The notes under the pieces are model-generated. The model was given only the letters and a program-made list of their open reading frames with translations, had not been told where the DNA came from and searched no databases. Shown here in pieces: positions 1 to 10,751 of a stretch of 64,000 bases of DNA. The stretch comes from Galeopsis tetrahit (lineage: Eukaryota > Streptophyta > Magnoliopsida > Lamiales > Lamiaceae). The position numbers were made by a program, and so were the translations under genes. The DNA lies in assembly GCA_963675135.1 (NCBI GenBank), contig OY776120.1, positions 60,384,063 through 60,448,062 of the forward strand, in the 5' to 3' direction. Position 1 is the first letter of the stretch, and every line of letters begins with the position of its first letter.

Positions 1-163
1 CCCACTTTGTCATTCACTTTATTCATAAACAATCATTTATTTATAAATGGACCCCACAATACCCTATCATACCCTCAACTTATTTACTTTATGAATAAAC
101 TAATCAATATTCATTAAAACTCGTGCCCGGAGAAGTGGGCATAATAAAATTGGACGGAGGGAG
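1..163. mobile_element. Stowaway-type MITE, right part only (cut by window edge)
   Basis: The right end reads GGACGGAGGGAG followed by TA, the usual terminal inverted repeat and TA target duplication of plant Stowaway (Tc1/mariner) MITEs. The left end lies outside the window. A complete element with the same terminus is at 53156-53427. No coding capacity is seen. Confidence 0.6.
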
Positions 164-299
164 TATTAATCTTTAATTGCTGATAGACATCTTTCTTGTA
201 CCAACAAATACAATACGGAAGACCCATGCGAAAACTGAATCTTTTTAGAGTAGTGGACTTTCAAAAAAATTAATGGAGTGTATAGGTCCCTAGTTGAGT

Positions 300-1544
300 T
301 GTAAGATTGAGTAAGCTAGTAAAAGACTAGAGGGGAGGGGTGAATGGACTTTTAAAAATCTTTCAAAATATCAAATCAAACAATATGCGGAATATCAGAA
401 TTAACAATGAGCCCTTAGATTTTATACTCAACTATTCTTAGAACACTTAACTTGTCTTATCAAATATGCAAAATTAATCAATTAAACAATTCAATCAATC
501 AAACACAAATAAAACAGTAAGTAAACAACACAAGATTTATAGTGGTTCGACAACTTGTCTACATCCACTCTCACAACTCCAGTCGTGATGTTTTATTAAA
601 CTGATCTTGTGGCTTTAAGTCCAAAGAAATAAGATTTCGATCTTCTCGAATATACTACCAAGTATATCTTCGATCTAACAACTAGCTATTGAACAAGTAA
701 CTAGCAACTTGATTAACAACAAAAACTATAAAGAAAAACTTTTTCTATATGCAGTAGCCTTCTGAAAAATGAACTTGTCTTATTCTGGCTTCAAACTTCG
801 AACTTCAACTCTGCGAGTTTTCTTCCTTGCTTTGATTCTTCAACGTGCTTGAATCTCTTAATAACAGTATATCAATATTTGTTCAGTAGTCTTCAATGTT
901 GAAAGTCTTCATGTATTTATAGACTTTAGTTTGATCAAGATAAGTTAGTTATCTAACAAACTTTCTTGATAACTTCCTTCAACAAACTTCATAATTGTTT
1001 CTTCTTATCCTTCCACGTGTTCCTTCAGTTAACTAGTTATTTCATAACTAACTCTTCATGTCTTCATTTGATACGACCTTATCTTCAACTTAACTTCACG
1101 CGTACTTGACTTGTCTTGCTTCGACACTTAGAATATTTCACAGCTTTTCAGCACTCGTCTTGTCTTGTACAAGTCTTCTTGTCTTGTAGTCTTCTTCTTC
1201 ATTGTAGAACTAATCTTGTCCTATCAACTAATTTATCTAAGATTATTACATTACTTTAAGCTTTATAAAACAACTTGGTCAACTTAAATACTATACATCA
1301 ATGAATATAAGCTTCTATACAACAATTATAAGCTTATCTTACATTCCTAAAGTAATCATTTCTTTTCAATACTTAGTTTATTTCAGTACTTATATTTTGT
1401 ACTTGTACTCATCTGATCTTGTCATAAGACGACTACCATAACTAGACCAGTCAACACTTAGAAATATATTCAAGTCTACTTTTTGACTTATCAAAACTAT
1501 TTCAACATCAATTTAGAACTTGTTTCAGGATTCATATCCCAACA
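300..1544 (-). mobile_element. Solo LTR, probably Copia-type
   Basis: Read on the minus strand, the block starts TGTTGGGATATG and ends CAATCTTACA, so it has TG..CA ends. GAGT flanks both sides (296-299 and 1545-1548), which fits a target duplication with one end base changed. A minus-strand TATA-like TCTATAAATAC lies near 912-922 and the GTGGTTCG-type text at 541-550 is common in Copia LTRs. No gag-pol sequence adjoins it, so it is best read as a solo LTR left by LTR-LTR recombination. The superfamily is inferred from style, not from a protein. Confidence 0.6.
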
Positions 1545-1548
1545 GAGT

Positions 1549-2163
1549 GTAATATTGAATTGAAGAGATTTTTAATCACATAGATAAGCTGAATCGGAGT
1601 GTGTGTTCGACGAGTTAGCTCTTATCAAGGACAAGATCATCGACAACATCAAATTATGCTCTTAAAAAATGGTTGAGTGCCCATTATCCTTCTATTTTTT
1701 GCTATTTCCTTCCGTCATAATTGTGAATGTTCTCCTTTAAATTGTCTCCCATCATGCTTCGTTGTAATGTAATTTTATTATTCTTCATCTTCATGTCAAT
1801 TGGCTCACTTTATAATAGGCTTTGAGTACTCCTTTACTCACATATTTAACTCCATATTTGTCTTTAAGAAAATTTGATACAATGGGATTGGCAATAATTA
1901 AAGATCAATTGAATTAATTTTTACTGCAGTGAAATGGTAATTTAATTATACAAGATATACTGAATCTTTGTACAATATTCACATATGAAATTGATACAAT
2001 GGGATATACATTATACTACAATTAAAGCCCAATGAAACTGCAAGAATAAGTAAATAATTGAATAAATTAAACAAACAAAGAGAAGAAAAAAAATGGTGTA
2101 TGTATATATATATTGTAAATAAATGGTACAAATCACTCGTGTCAAATTTTAATATTTCACTAT
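1549..2163. other. Intergenic, 3' flank of the desaturase gene
   Basis: AT-rich sequence without a supported ORF or recognised repeat. It probably holds the 3' UTR and polyadenylation region of the minus-strand desaturase gene; AATAAA-like text is frequent here but not diagnostic. Confidence 0.4.
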
Positions 2164-3027
2164 CTAGTTTATTGACATAGTTTCAGTCTGTTCGGTCCAA
2201 TCCGAGTTGGGATCAGTCCACGACCTAGGCCTCACACCAAACTTAAAGAATATCACCATTTCCATGGCCTCAAAAAACTTACTCCTATCCAATATCTCAT
2301 TCCAAGCTCCACTCACGATGCAGTAGTTATTGTTATACGGCGGGCGGTGGTGCGCCGCGTGCTGCGAGCGCGACACCAGCACCCCGCCGTCTTGTAAGGC
2401 CACCACCACCGGCGGCAGCTTGCTCTTCGTCGTGTGGGCCCACGCATGAAACTGCTGGCTCATCATGATACACCCGGAGCACATTCCTACAAACCCCAGA
2501 ATTGTGGGGTCGCCGCATACGAGATTAATCGGGAGGACTGCGAAAGTGACGGCACGCGCCAACGCATGCAAGTTGTTAGCGAACTGGCGGCGCGTGATTA
2601 CCCACGGCCAGCGGTGGTGGCCCTGGAAAGCGGCGATTTGTGCACCGACAACGGGGGTTTCGGGGCCGCCGTAGTTGTCGATGCCCCAGTGGTAGATGCC
2701 CGAGCCGAGATCCGCCAGCACGTAGCCGATGAAGGCGGCGATGATCGGCTCGAGCAAGATGTGCGACTCGACTGCCCCGGAAATGGATTTGGCTAGAGAA
2801 ATGAGGACGGTGGTGCAACCACCGGTGACCCATGCATTGTGGGCCCATGTTGATCGGAGCGTCGGGTCATTAAGAATGGGTGGGCTTAATGTTTCCGGGT
2901 TAGAGATGGGGCGGCGGGGCTTGGGCGGCGCGGTGGCGGAGCAGCGGACACGGCGGGTAGGGAGTGTAATTTGATTGAAAATTGGAGATTGGGTGAGAGT
3001 GTGAGGAGGTTGAGATAGGATAGCCAT
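2164..3027 (-). CDS. FAD4: FAD4-like palmitate desaturase, chloroplastic
   Basis: A single-exon 287-residue protein of the FAD4/Kua (TMEM189) desaturase family. Family knowledge: FAD4 introduces the trans-delta-3 double bond into palmitate of plastid phosphatidylglycerol. Residues 1 to about 33 are Ser/Pro/Arg-rich and look like a transit peptide. Hydrophobic segments lie near 91-106, 156-171 and 176-190. Candidate iron-binding histidines are in IYHW (H113), QGHHRW (H137, H138), NNLH (H154), QQFHAWAH (H194, H198) and SQHAAHH (H223, H226, H227). The length is close to the shorter FAD4-like paralogues, the absence of introns is usual for the family, and the frame is unbroken. The start sits in a good context (CCACCAATGGC). 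The ORF is much richer in GC than its surroundings, which explains the many antisense shadow ORFs. Whether this is true FAD4 or a FAD4-like paralogue cannot be settled here. Confidence 0.93.
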   Translation of the reverse strand: MAILSQPPHTLTQSPIFNQITLPTRRVRCSATAPPKPRRPISNPETLSPPILNDPTLRSTWAHNAWVTGGCTTVLISLAKSISGAVESHILLEPIIAAFIGYVLADLGSGIYHWGIDNYGGPETPVVGAQIAAFQGHHRWPWVITRRQFANNLHALARAVTFAVLPINLVCGDPTILGFVGMCSGCIMMSQQFHAWAHTTKSKLPPVVVALQDGGVLVSRSQHAAHHRPPYNNNYCIVSGAWNEILDRSKFFEAMEMVIFFKFGVRPRSWTDPNSDWTEQTETMSIN

Positions 3028-3110
3028 TGGTGGAGTGGTTGGCTCAAAATAAACTAGAATTGAACATTTCCGAATTGAGCAACAAAAGATGGGGTTTATT
3101 ATTTATTTTT

Positions 3111-3120
3111 TATTTTATAC
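3111..3120 (-). promoter_or_regulatory. TATA-like box of the desaturase gene
   Basis: On the minus strand GTATAAAATA lies about 85-95 bases upstream of the desaturase ATG, a normal distance for a plant TATA box with a short 5' UTR. It is inferred from position and match only. Confidence 0.4.
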
Positions 3121-4818
3121 TATGATAAAGAAGAATTGGTGGACGTTATAATTGGAAAAGAAAGTCGTCCAAGTGTGAGTTGAGAATGTGGTTTGTAGTT
3201 GGGTTGCGTGGGGCTATTTGAATCGTGTACAATTTGTGTTCAACAACTTGTTTGCGTTTTGTGGAGGCGTGTTAATGTGAGGAAAAAATAAAAAGGCAGA
3301 GGGAGAGAATGTCGACGGTTCGATTTAATTTCCTGTTCACTTTTCGTGTTTCATTGATATTTCACTCTTCTAAATTTTTAACATGCGTTGCCCCAATATT
3401 ATAGAACATTGATTATTTTTTAATCCTTATATTTTGAAGAAACCTCCATCTAAAACCTTATATTTGATCCTTATACTAATACATGAAAAAATTGTACATG
3501 TAATATTAGCACAAATTAGAAAAGTGGTAGAAAAACTTGTGGATTAAACCGGATTGAAATTGGATTAAATAAGTTTGTTCAAAAAATTGTGCAAGGCAAC
3601 TATAAGTTTGTGTCACTGTAAGTACAAATATGTGTTACTGTATAGGGCAAGTATGTATCACTATAAGAACAAGTAACACATATTTGTTCTTATAGTAATA
3701 CACATTTTCTCTTATAGTAATACAAATCTATAATCGAATTTTTATATTAATCTTGCACGAATTTTGTTAGAAGATTATTTTGGTTCGTTTTCAACCTGAA
3801 TTCGACTCGGGGAATTTTTTTTTTTTCCTCTCTTTAAATGGAAGGATATCACAGTCGCAATGATTATGGAGTGTCCTTTCTTAAATCCATTTATTTTAAC
3901 ATTTGCTTTAAGAGAATAATTCATGTGCAGTATTTCACATTCAATACTTTTCTATTTAAGGAAGAGGTAGAAAAACCCGCGAGTAAATATATTAATGAGT
4001 TTCAAACACGATTTCTCCATTTAAGGTTTCCCAAATAAATTTAAAATAAATGGATTTTGCACAAGTAGGGTGACATACAAATTTAAAAAAAAAAAAAGAC
4101 TTTAGTGATTTGTGAGGTCAAATAAATTAGGGGTATTTTTGGTGATTTAGTGAAATGTAAAGAGAATTTAGTGAGGTGTAAATAGAATTTAGTGGGATGT
4201 GAGGTAAAACACGGACTCAAAATGAGTGACAATTTTCAAAATAAAATAATATTGTGAGGGTATTAATTTTGTGTGTTATTTTCATATTGAAAGTGTGCAA
4301 ATAATCAAATGACATGTCTAAAAAAAAATGTGCCAATAATCGTGGAACAAAATGAGTACTACTTTAAAAATGTTATGGGTATGAGTTCAGTTTGAATTTA
4401 AAGAACTATTTTCATATCAATAAATTTAAAATTTTCAAAAGTAAAACGACTTTCAACTCGTTGATAAGCAGCAACTCAACAAACTTTTGAGAATGATTAT
4501 TCCTAATAAAATTACGTATTGTAGAGATGTAAACACACACTCATCTTATAATTGTAAAGAATAAAATACAAAACAAAAGGTATTTCATATATGGAGTGTT
4601 ACAATGTTTACAATGCTTAAAATGAATAAGGAATACAAAAGACCCTAATCTATATTTATAGACTAAGTAACAACTAGTAGTTACTAACCACTAACTAATC
4701 AAACTAACTAACAAAATGAAGTTACAAAATGAAACAATACATGTTTATTGTGTTTAGTATAAGCACACTACTTTATATTACCCTTTACACGTATCTATCA
4801 TAATATTTTTGAATGAAT
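3121..4818. other. Intergenic upstream region, AT-rich, one hairpin
   Basis: No gene is supported. A perfect 17-bp inverted repeat (AAATCCATTTATTTTAA) has arms near 3883-3899 and 4042-4058 and may mark a small MITE whose borders I could not fix. From about 4510 to 4730 the text resembles the interior of a worn LTR on the minus strand (TATA-like TATTTATAGACTA), but no ends are visible. Confidence 0.35.
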
Positions 4819-4821
4819 TAA

Positions 4822-5169
4822 GGGCCTATTTAATTAGAGATTGTGGTAGATTGGATTGAGATGAAGATTGTGGTGAATTGGGGTAATTTGAATAATAATT
4901 GTATTTAAATTGTGTTTGGATAAGAATTGAGAAGTATGGGTGGATTTAAATTTATGTCAAATTGTAAGACGAGAAAATGAATGTGTAAAAGAAAAGTAGG
5001 AAAAAAAATGTGTGTGAAGAAAAAAAAAAGTAATATAATTGTATAAAAATAAATGTATAAATGTATTGTAAGGATAGACGAGTATTTGAATTTGTATTTA
5101 GACGTAGGTGGATTGGGATAGATAGATTGAAAGGGGGATGGATGGACCAATCCCAAACTAAATACACCA
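4822..5169. mobile_element. PIF/Harbinger (Tourist)-like MITE, 348 bp
   Basis: The left end GGGCCTATTTAATTAGAGAT and the reverse complement of the right end, TGGTGTATTTAGTTTGGGAT, form an imperfect terminal inverted repeat of about 22 bp with six mismatches. TAA flanks both sides (4819-4821 and 5170-5172), the 3-bp duplication expected for PIF/Harbinger. The small ORFs inside are low-complexity and not believable. Confidence 0.6.
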
Positions 5170-5172
5170 TAA

Positions 5173-5538
5173 GAATGATTGTTTCATTTTCTTATATATC
5201 AATCATGCATGCTCACTATTGCCTAATTTTTATTGCTTCCCAATTGAACTGCTTATTCTGTGCAATATGATTGTTACTAGATTATTAGGTGGAAAGTTAA
5301 TAAAATAAATATTTATATTATAAATAATTTTATAAAGTTAATTTCAAATAAAATGGGTGAGAAACAGATGAAATGAGACTTTAATTTTTAATATTTAATA
5401 AATATGAAAACAACTTTTTAAAAAATTATAAAATTAAAAAAAAAAAAAACAATTTAAGTAATAATAAAATAACTCTTAATAAATTGTAAGTCACCCTTCA
5501 ATATCAACAACAACACCATAAATAAATAAATATTTTAG
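5173..5538. other. Intergenic, AT-rich
   Basis: Nothing recognisable: long A and T runs and no supported ORF or repeat border. Confidence 0.4.
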
Positions 5539-6939
5539 TTAATTGCTAATTAAATCACAATTTTTTCCTCATTTGCAATTTAATCTAAACTTTAAGATAA
5601 TTGCAAATAAATCACAAACTTTAAATATTGTTGCAATTTAGTCTTTTTGACAATTTCAATTGTGTTCGGATCTAACATAATTTAGAGTTTTTAATGACAT
5701 AACAACAGCTTAATAAAAAAATATTATTTTTTAATCAAACCAAATATCATAAGATCTGATTTAGGGACAAAGTAGACTTCTAAGAAGTCTAATTTACAAT
5801 AATATTTAAACTTGGTGATTTATTTGCAATTATTTTAAGGTTTAGATTAGATTGCAAATGTTCGAAGGTGGGACAAATTTATTTAAATATTACATTTTTG
5901 AGAGCCCCTTGTAAATGTAACAAAAATGGATTTGTTTATGAAAATACCACTCACGCCTGTTAAAAATGGATTTGTTTATGAAAATAGTCACAAACGTGAT
6001 CACCCCTTCTTCTCTTTTTTATTTTTTATTTTGTATTAAATTAATGAAAGATTTTAAAAAAATAGAAAAACAATAATATTTTAATAGAGTCTCAACCGGC
6101 AGGTGAGCCTCTGATTGTGACAAGACCCAATGAACCAACAGTAATTTTTTTTATTTATTTGGGAACAAGGATTTACACGGAAAATAAAATGTACAATTCT
6201 TACATAAGAAAATTAAAAGCGTGACAAGACAACTCAAGTATAAAAACAAAACAAAAAAATGGGAAAATATCACTTTTGAACTTTATCACTTTTTCAGATT
6301 GGTCATCCACATTTAATAACTATCAAAATTTGTCACTCATTTATTATTTTCTATTAATTTTGATATATACGACTGTGAGAAAAAGTTTTGAGCGCACATT
6401 TCGAAAAAAAGTTTTGAGCGCATTGTTCCTTTTACATATCCAGTTTTGTTTTTTTTGTACAAACTCAAAATAACTCGATTTGTGAATTTTTTTTATTTTT
6501 TAGTTACACACTTCAGTAAAAAATGAAAAAATATGAATTTGAAGTTTGGAGTTTTAGGAATTAAAAAAGAGAAAATTATTAGAATTAATTTTCCCATTTA
6601 TAATTATTCGGGCATGATCATCTACTAACATTTGTTGTGAAGATTAATGGTAAGGAACTCTCTAAAATTATCAATTCATATTAAGAATATTTCAAAAACT
6701 TATTTTTCTTCTTTCTTTTATATTCTAGATATTTTTCTGCCATCACTATATTTGTGAATTTTATATTTCTTAGCCACCATACATATTAATTGAAGATAAA
6801 AATGTGGGGTTGGGGGTTTATGAATTAAAATAGGAAAATGGTGTGAAAAAAGAATTAGGAAATGACTAATTTATTAAATGTATATTTTTCCAAAAATAAA
6901 AAAATATTTTAATAGAGGCTCATCTGGCAGGTGAGTCTC

Positions 6940-9900
6940 TCATCGTTCAAATTGTTCAAAGGTCCAGCCGAATTCAACAATGAAAGTAAAATATGTCAGA
7001 CCCTGGTGAAAACTAGACTCATCTTGAGGTACATTATATCCAGTGGTTGGCATGATGTAATATCTGTAATGAGATAATAATTTTAAATCAATAATAAATA
7101 AATAACAATATGTAATTAAATAAATAACATATAAATTGATAAATTACGTACTCATTTGTGTAACAGGAGTAGTGTACATATAATTATCAGGCTGAGGCAC
7201 ATAATAATTGTCTTCATGCCTTCTTGAAGGCCCAGCATCTATCAATTTAATTATAACAATAATAAAATAAAATAAAATGGTGTAACGCCCTAAAAATTTA
7301 AAATATATTTATAGGTTATTTGAAAATAATAATTAATAATAAAATAAGATATTATTTAAATAATTGAAATTCATCAAATATTTCGTACGTGAATTTTTAA
7401 TTTCAAATCTGTTATTTTAAATTTCAAAATTTGAAGACCATGCTATCCCAATATTTTCTCAACTAAAAATCTATTTTCTCAAATCTATTAAATACTCAGT
7501 CATTTTTCACAAAAATAACATATAAGAAAACTCTTCTCCACATCACGTATCTCTCTCAAACTTTTTTGACGTAAAATAGTTTTCTCCTCTGAATCAGAGT
7601 TATTGGTCATCTCGAATCCCCTGGCGAAACAGTAACATCTTTTTCCTTTTTTCTATTTTACTTGGGTATTGAATACTTATATTATTATATACGACATTTA
7701 TTTTTAGATATCATCATATACAACATAAATCTTTGTCTTCTTTAAAAGAATGATTTAGGCTCTGCTTGTTTTGCTAAATGCTATAAAAATTGTATTCCAA
7801 ATCTTTTATTATTAAAAAAATCTAGTTGTATGTTCACTGGTGCAAAGCCAATTAATTAATTATGATTTTTTCAAAAATTGAATAACTAAAACATTTAATA
7901 ACTCCTACCATTTTCTTTATAAAATGCTAGATTAATAAAGCTCTTTCCTTATGGATCACCGAGACCATTTAATTAATTCTTAGGTGTTAGATTTAATTAA
8001 TTCTTAGGTGTTAGGTTTATATTTTATCAGTAGTATTTTACTTATTAAAACGTTAATAAAGATATTATATATACACACACTGTTCGAATAAGAATAAATC
8101 TAAGATTCAGTTATTTAATTATTTTTATAGGAGATCCAGTAAGCGAGACCTATCAAGAATAAGATTTGCATTGCATATTTTCTAGCAACATTCGAGGTGG
8201 GGTTTCCTAATTCAATTTTTTTATCTCTACAGTGGTTAGTAGAGCAAGTTGTTCATTGTTAAATGTTTTACGTGATATGTTGAATGTGTCTGCTACGTGT
8301 TATGTTCCATGTTATCCATGTTATGAAATCAGATAGCCAGGGACTAGTTCACGGGTCCGGGACCATATAAGTTGTCCTCGAGAATCACCAGGGTCATTAA
8401 AATGGCTTTGGCAAGGCTCGCAGTGCTCAGTCAGTTTATCAGTCAGTTCAGAATGTGGCAATGTTCTCATGTTTGCATTGATGTGTTTAGCTATCTGTTT
8501 AATATTTAACTTTGAACATCTGGGCCCCACTGAGTGTGCTTTCATACTCACCCTTTCATTTTAACATTTTAGGTTAAGGAGCTGATGGCGAGGAGGAGCG
8601 GTGGATGAAGAGTTTATTAATATTTAATAAAGCAATTGAGTTATTTCATTTCACGTATTAAACATTTTATGAGGATTTGAGATTTACTGTTGGTATTTTA
8701 AGTTCTTTTGAGTCTTTCATTTTTAATATTGTACTTTTATTGTTAAATAAATTTGAAAAGCTTAATTTATTTAGTTAAAATTTTAGTTACTGCCCCTTTA
8801 TTTTAAAATTGTCAAGTATTTTTGTAAAATCCACTTTTATGAAAAATGGGGCGTGACAAATGGTAATTTCACTTGTGTTGTTAGTGTAACAAATAATGAA
8901 CAATATTGTAAATTACGTACCATTCTGGGAATAAGATGGATACATATAAGGAGACTCGTGTGCTTCTACCGATGAACGTCTTCTTTGACTTCTAGACGTT
9001 GAAGGTCCAACATCTTCATGTCTTGCGCTACTTCGTCTTCGATGTGTTGGTGGATCTACAAGGTACGGAGGTACGTTCAGAATAGGCGTCGTCTCCTGGA
9101 GAATTCTACTCGTCGTATTATAGTACTTCACCAGTGATGATCTACTGTCGAGTCTAGTTCGACGTTGATAGAATCCTAAACGAGAGAACATATGGATCTA
9201 CAAGGAAATAAATAAGTGAATTTTTATGTAAACATTTTTTAGTTCAAATTGCTACGAACATAAAAAAATGAATGAACTTGTACCACTTGATCTCTTAAAG
9301 AAGTCCTTGGTGGTTGGAAGCCCTGAGACTCCACAGTGTACTCATCAGGGAAAATTATACGTCGTGTAATTCGACGGTACCACTGCATATATTCATTGGT
9401 GACAGAAGCTCTACCATTGATGCGACGAGTTGGTCCAAACGGGCTTCTACTATTCCAGTGTTCAATCCAAACATTATGTACATGAGCCCAGTTGCAACCC
9501 TCCCGCCCTTTTCGATCGATAGAGTGCAACGTCGCATGATGAGTGTCTATCGCGCGTGGAATGCCTTGGATATAACCGAATTGCCTCAGCACTCTATTCG
9601 GGTGATGCATCTCCACTACACTAACATTGATTAGTGGACATTCTGACATCCAATTCCAATTGAGACAACGGGGTGAAAGACTTGATATCTCAGGAGCATC
9701 CATGTCGAAAGGTTGCCACTCAAACTGCATAAAAAATTACTTATTTGTAAGTTTAGAAAACCATCAATATGTCATATGATACACGATAATTACTTACTTG
9801 TGAGTCTATCAAACGATCAAATATGTCTCTGTATAAACGAACTGCGTTTCTCCCCGTTCTTGTATGGTCATGATAGCTACTCCACCTATAATTTATATAT

Positions 9901-10751
9901 ATTCAATATATATAACACAATAAGTATAAATAAATCAAATAAATAAATCTATTTTAAGTATAAAATCATACTTAGACCCATACGGAGCAAGCCCCAAGTT
10001 GCGATTGTTCACACCGAACATTGGCCCTCTTATAAGCATGTCACGTATATTCAAAGGTTGAATAACGTTTATTCTCGTCCATGCCCAAATCTGCAATGAG
10101 TATGAAACGTTTTGACAAATATGTACAATATAACAATGAATTAATATTTAAAATGTTGTTAAATATTAACAATTACCTGTAGTAAGGACAATGCTCCAGT
10201 AATAGTTCGTGCACCAACGCGTGCTGCCTTACAGAGCTCTTTATATAGGAAAGCCAGTACTGCACTTCCCCAGCTATAGGTTCCAGCTCTCGTCACGTCC
10301 TCTAAGAAATTTAAATATAACAGTGAAATGGTGAGTGTCTCAATTCCGGACATATAACAGGTTCTCCCTCTATCGACAGCCCCCATAAAACAGCCACATC
10401 TTGCAATGTTATAGTGACCTCCCCGATCGAAAAGTGGAAGGTGTGTGTCTCTGGGCGCCATCTCTCCACTAGTGCAGTGATAAGATGATGATCATGTTTC
10501 ACAGGTTCACACCCATACGGACCGTAAAAGCCCATTTTCTCTAACACGTCTACCACTCGAGGGTGAAGTCGTACATCCTCTGGGTCAGCATTTTTCCTAT
10601 TGGTCCAGAAAATATTTCCAGCTCCTTGAGAGATTGACAACACGTTGTTAGTTTGAGTGTTGTTGACGTAAATGGTGCCAGAACGATGCGTGGCTTGTTC
10701 ATTCAGTACAGAATTATCTACTGGTCCCATACAAATATTCTCGTTTTCCAT
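6940..10751 (-). pseudogene. Plant mobile domain (PMD / MAIN-like) transposon gene, broken
   Basis: A minus-strand multi-exon gene inside the MULE. The N-terminal exon (start at 10751, MENEN) has the PMD signature HHLITALVERWRPETHTFHF then TLQDVAVLWGLSIEGEPV. After a gap it resumes in another frame near 10330-10162 with AGTYSWGSAVLAFLYKELC, so an internal PMD segment is lost and the frame breaks. Later exons include IWAWTRIN (10090-9970), VVEMHHPNRVLRQFGYIQ and YMQWYRRITRRII (9727-9290), a Ser/Arg-rich exon (9191-8925), one near 7240-7150, and a last exon ending at the stop 6940-6942. Family knowledge: PMD proteins occur both as host genes and as passengers of MULEs and Gypsy elements; this one sits between MULE TIRs. 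It is probably not functional. Confidence 0.75.
7281..8858. mobile_element. Solo LTR, Gypsy-type, inside the PMD gene
   Basis: The left end TGTAACGCCC and right end GGGCGTGACA form the TG..CA near-palindromic termini common in plant Gypsy LTRs. A perfect 5-bp target duplication AATGG flanks it (7276-7280 and 8859-8863). The 1578 bp contain no gag-pol. It lies in an intron of the PMD gene, between the exon near 7150-7240 and that at 8925-9191, so it is younger than the MULE insertion. Its orientation is not settled. Confidence 0.8.

Noticed and set aside
2333..2974. Several ORFs in other frames within the desaturase gene
   Set aside because: They overlap an intact, family-matching gene and come from its high GC content; none has recognisable motifs.
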